A stretch of DNA of 64,000 bases from Ampullaceana balthica (Eukaryota > Mollusca > Gastropoda > Lymnaeidae): contig CALYLW010000184.1 in the NCBI GenBank assembly GCA_944989445.1, positions 559,501-623,500 of the forward strand, written 5' to 3'. The stretch's first letter is position 1. Each line of letters begins with the position of its first letter. The notes beneath the pieces were generated by a model, which did no database searches, was not told where the DNA came from, and worked only from the letters and a program-made list of their open reading frames with translations. Positions 58,203 to 64,000 of this stretch are shown piece by piece. The translations under genes and the position numbers were made by a program.

Positions 58203-58615
58203 TAACCACATTGCATACAGACCCATGTTGTATGATGTACACATTCCATACAGACCCATGTTGTAAGATGTACACATTCCATACAGATTTATGTTGTATG
58301 ATGTACACATTGCATACAGACCCATGTTGTATGATGTACACATTCCATACAGACCCATGTTGTAAGATGTACACATTGCATACAGACCCATGTTATATGA
58401 TGTACACATTGCATACAGACCCATGTTGTAAGATGTACACATTGCATACAGACCCATGTTATATGATGTACACATTGCATACAGACCCATGTTGTAAGAT
58501 GTACACATTACATACAGACCCATGTTATAAGATTTACACATTGCATAAAGAGCCATGTTGTAAGATGTACACATTGCATACAGACCCATGTTGTAATATG
58601 TACACATTTTATTTA
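58203..58615. repeat. 33-bp minisatellite B, about 12 copies
   Basis: The unit is ACATTGCATACAGACCCATG followed by TTGTAAGATGTAC. Adjacent to array A and with the same period but unrelated sequence. Confidence 0.95.
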
Positions 58616-58849
58616 GAGCCATCATGTAGAAAAGCTTGGCAGAAATTATTTGTTCATTTTAATGACACAGTCAAACTAAACTTAGATTAACATTTACAGA
58701 AGAAAAAACAAATCTTGGTCACATATCTTGAATGTTTTAACCCATTTGGCTGACTAGCAACTTATTTAATTGATTTAGCTAAAATGATGGAGAAATGAAA
58801 ATATTAGAGATTCTTCATGTTTTTGTTGACCATTTATCAGAGACATACC

Positions 58850-60045
58850 TAAATATGTCTTTTGATATATCAATATCTAAATCTGTTGATATATCAATAT
58901 CTAAATCTGTCTGTTGATATATCAATCTCTAAATCTGTCTTTTGATATATCAATCTCTTAATCTGTTGATATATCAATACCTAAATCTGTCTGTTGATAT
59001 ATCAATATCTAAATCTGTCTTTTGATATATCAATATCTAAATCTGTCTTTTGATATATCAATATCTAAATCTGTCTGTTGATATATCAATATCTAAATCT
59101 GTCTTTTGATATATCAATATCTAAATCTGTATTTTGATATATCAATCTCTAAATCTGTCTTTTGATATATCAATCTCTAAATCTGTCTGTTGATATATCA
59201 ATCTCTAAATTTGTCTTTTGATATATCAATATCTAAATCTGTCTGTTGATATATCAATCTCTAAATCTGTCTTTTGATATATCAATATCTAAATCTGTCT
59301 TTTGATATATCAATCTCTTAATCTGTTGATATATCAATACCTAAATCTGTCTGTTGATATATCAATATCTAAATCTGTCTTTTGATATATCAATATCTAA
59401 ATCTGTCTTTTGATATATCAATATCTAAATCTGTCTGTTGATATATCAATATCTAAATCTGTCTTTTGATATATCAATATCTAAATCTGTCTTTTGATAT
59501 ATCAATCTCTAAATCTGTCTTTTGATATATCAATCTCTAAATCTGTCTTTTGATATATCAATCTCTAAATCTGTCTGTTGATATATCAATCTCTAAATCT
59601 GTCTTTTGATATATCAATCTCTAAATCTGTCTTTTGATAAATCAATCTCTAAATATTTCTTTTGATATATCAATCTCTAAACCTTTCTTTTGATAAATCA
59701 ATCTCTAAATATTTCTTTTGATATATCAATCTCTAAACCTTTCTTTTGATATAATTCTCTAAATATGTCTTTTGATATATCAATCTCTAAACCTTTCTTT
59801 TGATATATCAATCTCTAAATCTGTCTTTTGATATATCAATCTCTAAATCTGTCTTTTGATATATCAATCTCTAAACCTTTCTTTTGATATAATTCTCTAA
59901 ATCTGTTGATATATCAATATCTAAATCTGTCTGTTGATATATAAATCTCTAAATCTGTCTGTTGATAAATCAATCTCTAAATCTGTTGATATATCAATCT
60001 TTAAATCTGTCTGTTGATATATCAATCTCTAAACCTGTCTGTTGG
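58850..60045. repeat. 28-bp minisatellite, about 42 copies
   Basis: The unit is GATATATCAATCTCTAAATC followed by TGTCTTTT, with occasional 23-bp short units. A block beginning CAATCTCTTAATCTG recurs 362 bases apart (about 58951 and 59313) with near-identical following units, so there is higher-order structure. Confidence 0.95.
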
Positions 60046-60770
60046 GCTCCAATTCAAAAGAAAATTATGAAGTTATCTACAAGTCTGTGATCATTTGAAC
60101 AATTTTATTGCACATTTTTCAGGCATGCAGCTATACAATTGTAGATCATGAATAAAGCAAACGAGGTAGGTACCCACTAGCATATGGTTATAACAAAATA
60201 AAGTTAGGTAAGTGTACAAAACAATTCCAGGTCAATAATTCAATGGATTTATTTTATTTTTACTTAAATCAAACCACAGCCTTCACTCATTTAAATATTT
60301 CATAAAAACACAAATCACCAGACACAAGAAACAACAAAATAAACTGTTCAGTAATTAAAGCCAAGAAAAATAATAATTTTTTTACAGTAAACAAAATTTA
60401 TTATGACAAGGTAATTTTTACAAAACATGTGCCAGCAATAATTTAAATTAGGGATGAAATAGACAAACTATTAAGAAATTACTGTCTTAAACCTTTTTGT
60501 AACTGTCTGTGCCATTTCCATTCTTTATTTTAATAATAGAATTATATCGTCCCTGTATATGACATCACCCCGTCAGTGGATACTATGTAAAGTAGGAAAT
60601 AATTAAAAGGATGAACATATTGATTCAGCATTTGAAAATAATTTGTATGCAGCAAAAGGTCTTCAAAGAAAAACGAAGTTCCGATACACATGTTAAAAAA
60701 TCTAGTTTTGATACAGATCTGTAGCTAGCTCAATAAGTGAATCTTAGCAAAGCCCAGACCAGTGAATCAA
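60046..60770. other. No gene seen; possible far 3' UTR
   Basis: AT-rich single-copy-looking sequence. On the minus strand, GTGCAATAAAATT near 60100 could be a polyadenylation signal, but any link to the RasGAP gene 3.5 kb upstream is speculative. Confidence 0.25.
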
Positions 60771-60915
60771 TCCCTGGCCTGGTGAAGCTATCCCTGGCCC
60801 GGTGAAGCTATCCCTGGCCCGGTGAAGCTATCCCTGGCCTGGTGAAGCTATCCCTGGCCCGGTGAAGCTATCCCTGGCCCGGTGAAGCTATCGTTGGCCC
60901 GGTGAAGCAATCCCT
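60771..60915. repeat. 20-bp minisatellite, seven to eight copies
   Basis: GGTGAAGCTATCCCTGGCCC repeats every 20 bases from 60781 to 60901. Confidence 0.95.
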
Positions 60916-61189
60916 CAGTCATTTCCCAGTTTCTGTATATCTATTGCACAGTGCTTATTCACTTAGTGCCATATATTTTGAAAATGGGAAAAAATGACAA
61001 ACTTATCATTTATCCTTCCTTTTTTCCTTGACTAAATAAATGCCTGAGCAATGATATGAAATACTGAGAGAGATCATCTGCAATAGGAAATCATTCTAAT
61101 ACTATGGAGCTATTCTATTCTTCTAATCAATGTCATTTGTGGCCAGGCACAAAGAGTAATTTCACAGCTTTTATATTATAACACACACA

Positions 61190-61275
61190 TATTTATATAT
61201 ATATATTTCAAATAATATATATATATATATTTCAAATAATATATATATATATTTCAATTAATATATATATATAAA
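61190..61275. repeat. (AT)n with TTTCAAATA interruptions
   Basis: Three blocks of TA repeats separated by TTTCAAATAA or TTTCAATTAA. Confidence 0.9.
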
Positions 61276-61639
61276 AATATAAGTTGGGATGGGAATTTGG
61301 TTAAGCAATAAGATGAATCACTGGAACTCATTTGTTTATTTAATTGTGACTTTTGTTCTTTTTCTTTTTAATATAATATAAATGTTTATTTTTTTTACCT
61401 TTCTTTACCACTTCTAGTGCCACACAATTTAGTTACCACTTCTAGTGCCACACACTTTATGGGAAAATTGGTACTAAACATTACCTGGTTTTATACACCT
61501 ATGTAGGAATTGTTTTTACTATAGGTACTCAATATAATAACCTAACAATGAGAAAAGATTCTTTCAGGCTAAATATTGGTAACAGCATCAGAAGACAGAG
61601 CAAATATCCCGTGGGTATCGAGAAGACATTCGAACTGTT
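61276..61639. other. No gene seen
   Basis: AT-rich; contains a doubled TTACCACTTCTAGTGCCACA near 61406-61452. Confidence 0.4.
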
Positions 61640-61851
61640 GATACACATTCTTATTGTGGATACAACAATCTTATTGTGGATACAACAATCTTATTGTGGA
61701 TACAACAATCTTATTGTGGATACAACAATCTTATTGTGGATACAACAATCTTATTGTGGATACAACAATCTTATTATGGATACCACAACAGACAATCTTA
61801 TTGTGAATACCACAACAGACAATTTTATTGTGTATACCACAACAGACAATC
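61640..61851. repeat. 20-bp minisatellite grading into a 26-bp repeat
   Basis: CTTATTGTGGATACAACAAT occurs seven times. Then three units carry TACCACAACAGACAAT. The MITE at 61852 inserted into the last of these, since the array text resumes at 62226. Confidence 0.9.
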
Positions 61852-62225
61852 GGTGACCCGTCAAAATGGCCCGAGACATATTGTTAATATTTTTTTACAT
61901 TTTAAGCATTTTTCAACTTTTACGCCCTTAAAAAAAGAAAAGGTAAAATTCTAAAATTATTTCTTGTGATGTTTTTATATTGTTTCTTGTCAACGAACAA
62001 CCGTGATTGATACCATTTCACGTCAAGACTATTAAATTCACTCTTGTGATGTCATTACTATAGTTTATTGGGAGCTAACTAAACCTGACACTGAATATGT
62101 GAGTAAAAATACCAACATAATATTTGATTGGACATTTTACTATTTGTCCATCTATTAGTCCAGGGCCATTTTGTCGGGGTCGTTATGTCGGAGCCCAATT
62201 GTCGGGGGCGTTTTGTCGGTGAACC
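61852..62225. mobile_element. GGTTCACCGAC-ended MITE (copy 2) with 9-bp duplication
   Basis: Ends GGTGACCCGTC (61852) and the complement of GGTTCACCGAC (to 62225). The flanks are CAGACAATC on both sides (61843-61851 and 62226-62234). Orientation is opposite to copy 1 at 52876. A 9-bp duplication is typical of Mutator-like elements, but no transposase is present. Confidence 0.8.
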
Positions 62226-62339
62226 CAGACAATCTTATTGTGGATACCAGGGCAGAAAATCCTTTTGTGCATCACACTAACCATTGACTTGTTACTTTGA
62301 AGGGATTTGAGCTCTGTTCATTTTATGAAAATAATCATT

Positions 62340-62500
62340 GAAATGTTTTTGACATACTTCTTGTAATAAAACAATTATGTGACATACTTCTTGTAAAGAA
62401 GCAATCATGTGACATACTTCTTGTAAAGAAACAATCGTGTGACATACTTCTTGTAAAGAAACAATCATGTGACATACTTCTTGTAAAGAAACAATCACGT
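62340..62500. repeat. 30-bp minisatellite, five copies
   Basis: GTGACATACTTCTTGTAAAG then AAACAATCAT repeats every 30 bases. Confidence 0.95.
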
Positions 62501-63345
62501 CACACATTAGGAGAATGTTGTTACAGACAAAATTTACAGATGGCGTTATACTCCCAACATGATTCCTGGAGCTTTTAAAAACCAAAACTTCTGGGGGTGA
62601 GGGAGAATTTTCTAAATGTTAGATTTACATGCAGATGACATTGTATGTGGTAATGTATGGTAATTCTAAGAAATCATTAAAATGATCATTCACCATATCT
62701 TTTTATATAACTGAAATCATAATATGTCAGAAATAATAAAATGATAGAGAAAGGCAAAACTCTCTAACAGCATTTAATTTCCCACAGCAGTGTGTCAACA
62801 AATACATGAGAATTTCTCTTTATTTTAAATATGTCCCACATATTATGGTCCAGAAATTGATCTAAAATTTTGTCAAGTGAAATGTAACTCAATTTATAAT
62901 CCAGAATACAAGTAATAATATTGAAATATATATATATATAAGCACCAACACTGTCGATTGGGTTTATGAAAACTTACTGTGTTGACAGTAAGTAATTTGT
63001 ATATGTGTTGATGATTGACAAATATGTTGAGGAAACGTAACATTCATACAGTAGTGCACCTTAACTTACAATTTAACTGCGTGGCTTTAACATTCATACA
63101 ACTGTGATCCAATACCCTATGCATAACAACTTCTAAATTATACTTGGTACAAGAAACACTGCACCACTTTGTCAATTGTAAGAGTTAACAACTTGTCACA
63201 TGAATAATTTAAAGCTAAGCCAAATGAACAAATTGTATTCTCCACAATAACATATTCCTTAATGGTTTGATGTTTAAGACAAACAAACTTTAGTCTTAAT
63301 GAAATACAGCACACGGACAGCAACACAAGATACAACCATAGAAAT
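62501..63345. other. Probable 3' UTR or downstream flank of the RasGAP gene
   Basis: AT-rich, no coding text. Minus-strand AATAAA occurs near 62818. The transcript end cannot be set from sequence alone. Confidence 0.35.
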
Positions 63346-63480
63346 CTGTTATGTATACAACATGTATCATTTGTGACAATGTTATGTAAACAACATGTAT
63401 CAATTGTGACAATGTTATGTATACAACATGTATCATTTGTGACAATGTTATGTATACAACATGTATCAATTGTGACAATG
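63346..63480. repeat. 33-bp minisatellite, four copies
   Basis: The unit is AATGTTATGTATACAACATG followed by TATCATTTGTGAC, with alternating ATTT/AATT variants. It lies under 200 bases from the RasGAP stop codon, so it is likely within the 3' UTR. Confidence 0.9.
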
Positions 63481-63665
63481 GCACAGTAACGTGGACCCTG
63501 ATTTAACACTAAACTAAGAACTGACAAGCAGCACTGCGTCTGTCCTACAGGTGTGTCAGCCATCCAGTGAACGTACGGGGATAACAAAGTGTTGATAGGA
63601 CTTTCAGAACTCCGTGGACTGGTCTGCCCATGCAATAAACTCACTAGATTCAGTTCAGTGACATG

Positions 63666-63945
63666 CTAGCAGGAGCTTGTCTTAAACCCAGCAATTTCTT
63701 TAGTGGCGGCGACACCATTGCACAGTGCAGATGTGGCAGAGTTGCTGTTTTCGTCACGGTTCTCCAGCGCTGCTGCTTTAGCCGCCCGGGCCTTAAGGTC
63801 GGCCAACGCCTGAATGAGTTTGTTGTTGGCCTTGTCCAGGTTTTTTATGCGCTGCTCCTGCACCTCGATGACCTGCTGTTTGTGTTCTACAGCACTGGCC
63901 ATCTCAGCCTGCTCTCTCTTGAGTTCTTCCTCTATGGTCTGGAGT
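63666..63945 (-). CDS. RasGAP of the SynGAP/DAB2IP/RASAL2 group, last coding exon
   Basis: The exon starts at 63945 after a CTTTTCCCCAG acceptor and ends with TAG at 63666, encoding about 92 residues. It begins LQTIEEELKREQAEM, then HKQQVIEVQEQRIKNLDKAN and NKLIQALADLK, a continuous coiled coil. It matches the C-terminal coiled coil of DAB2IP/SynGAP-type proteins (EEELKKDHAEMQ...KQKIIDAQEKRI...LD.AN in vertebrates, from memory). The last residues, SSC, also resemble the vertebrate ending. In those proteins the coiled coil drives oligomerisation; the PH, C2 and RasGAP domains that switch off Ras at membranes and synapses would be in upstream exons to the right of the window. The Ala/Asn/Ser-rich linker before the end is lineage-specific. 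Confidence 0.85.
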
Positions 63946-64000
63946 CTGGGGAAAAGATAAACATACTTCAGATAAGCTGCAGAGGCTACAAAAAATTATT

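Noticed and set aside
57875..58690. 271-codon plus-strand frame and several antisense frames
   Set aside because: They run through two 33-bp minisatellites whose period keeps frames open; no non-repeat protein sequence is present.
61548..61954. Frames of 102 and 92 codons with YCGYNNLI repeats
   Set aside because: Produced by a 20-bp minisatellite and the MITE that follows it.

Overview
This is AT-rich animal nuclear DNA, dominated by transposons and minisatellites. It has intron-split genes with GT/AG splice sites, a metazoan rhodopsin-family GPCR, a cPLA2-type C2 exon and a SynGAP/DAB2IP-type RasGAP exon. It also carries Helitron, hAT, LTR and APE-type LINE elements. I infer a lophotrochozoan, most likely a gastropod mollusc, from the mix of mobile elements and the style of the receptor. 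No single sequence feature proves the species. There are no bacterial-style operons, rRNAs, functional tRNA genes or CRISPR arrays.

Only three host-gene pieces are convincing, all on the minus strand: one C2-domain exon of a cytosolic phospholipase A2 (3676-3822), a complete single-exon GPCR (21916-23148) and the last coding exon of a RasGAP of the SynGAP/DAB2IP group (63666-63945). They are unrelated genes separated by repeats; no shared pathway is implied.

Layout. 1-1615: 5' end of a minus-strand LTR retrotransposon (LTR, leader, broken gag). 1697-3172: cluster of foldback elements. 3208-3329: (GA)n. 4411-4762: Helitron-like fragment. 5134-7688: MITE with a hAT-like element inside it. 9229-10568: 24-bp minisatellite. 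10945-13518: decayed hAT containing a LINE 3' fragment. 15997-16787: internally deleted hAT. 17590-19143: another decayed hAT. 19676-19905: LTR relic. 20955-21170: tRNA-like SINE. 24656-27597: Helitron N-terminal relic split by a foldback element, then a ZMYM1-like hAT relic split by a 164-bp MITE. 27630-28029: ten exact 40-bp repeats. 29539-38281: nearly intact Helitron encoding Rep/helicase. 38283-40600: several families of short repeats. 40690-49970: a roughly 630-bp tandem repeat invaded by two different LINEs. 49985-51345: 35-bp minisatellite with higher-order structure. 51426-56295: four-level nest of transposons. 56447-63480: dense run of minisatellites downstream of the RasGAP exon.

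The most interesting observations are the nested transposons with readable target-site duplications, the Helitron with both hallmark termini and only two homopolymer frameshifts, a conserved module of about 60 bp shared by repeat families with different ends, a candidate 9-bp-TSD element family, and a GPCR with an aminergic-type TM7 that lacks the amine-binding aspartate of TM3.
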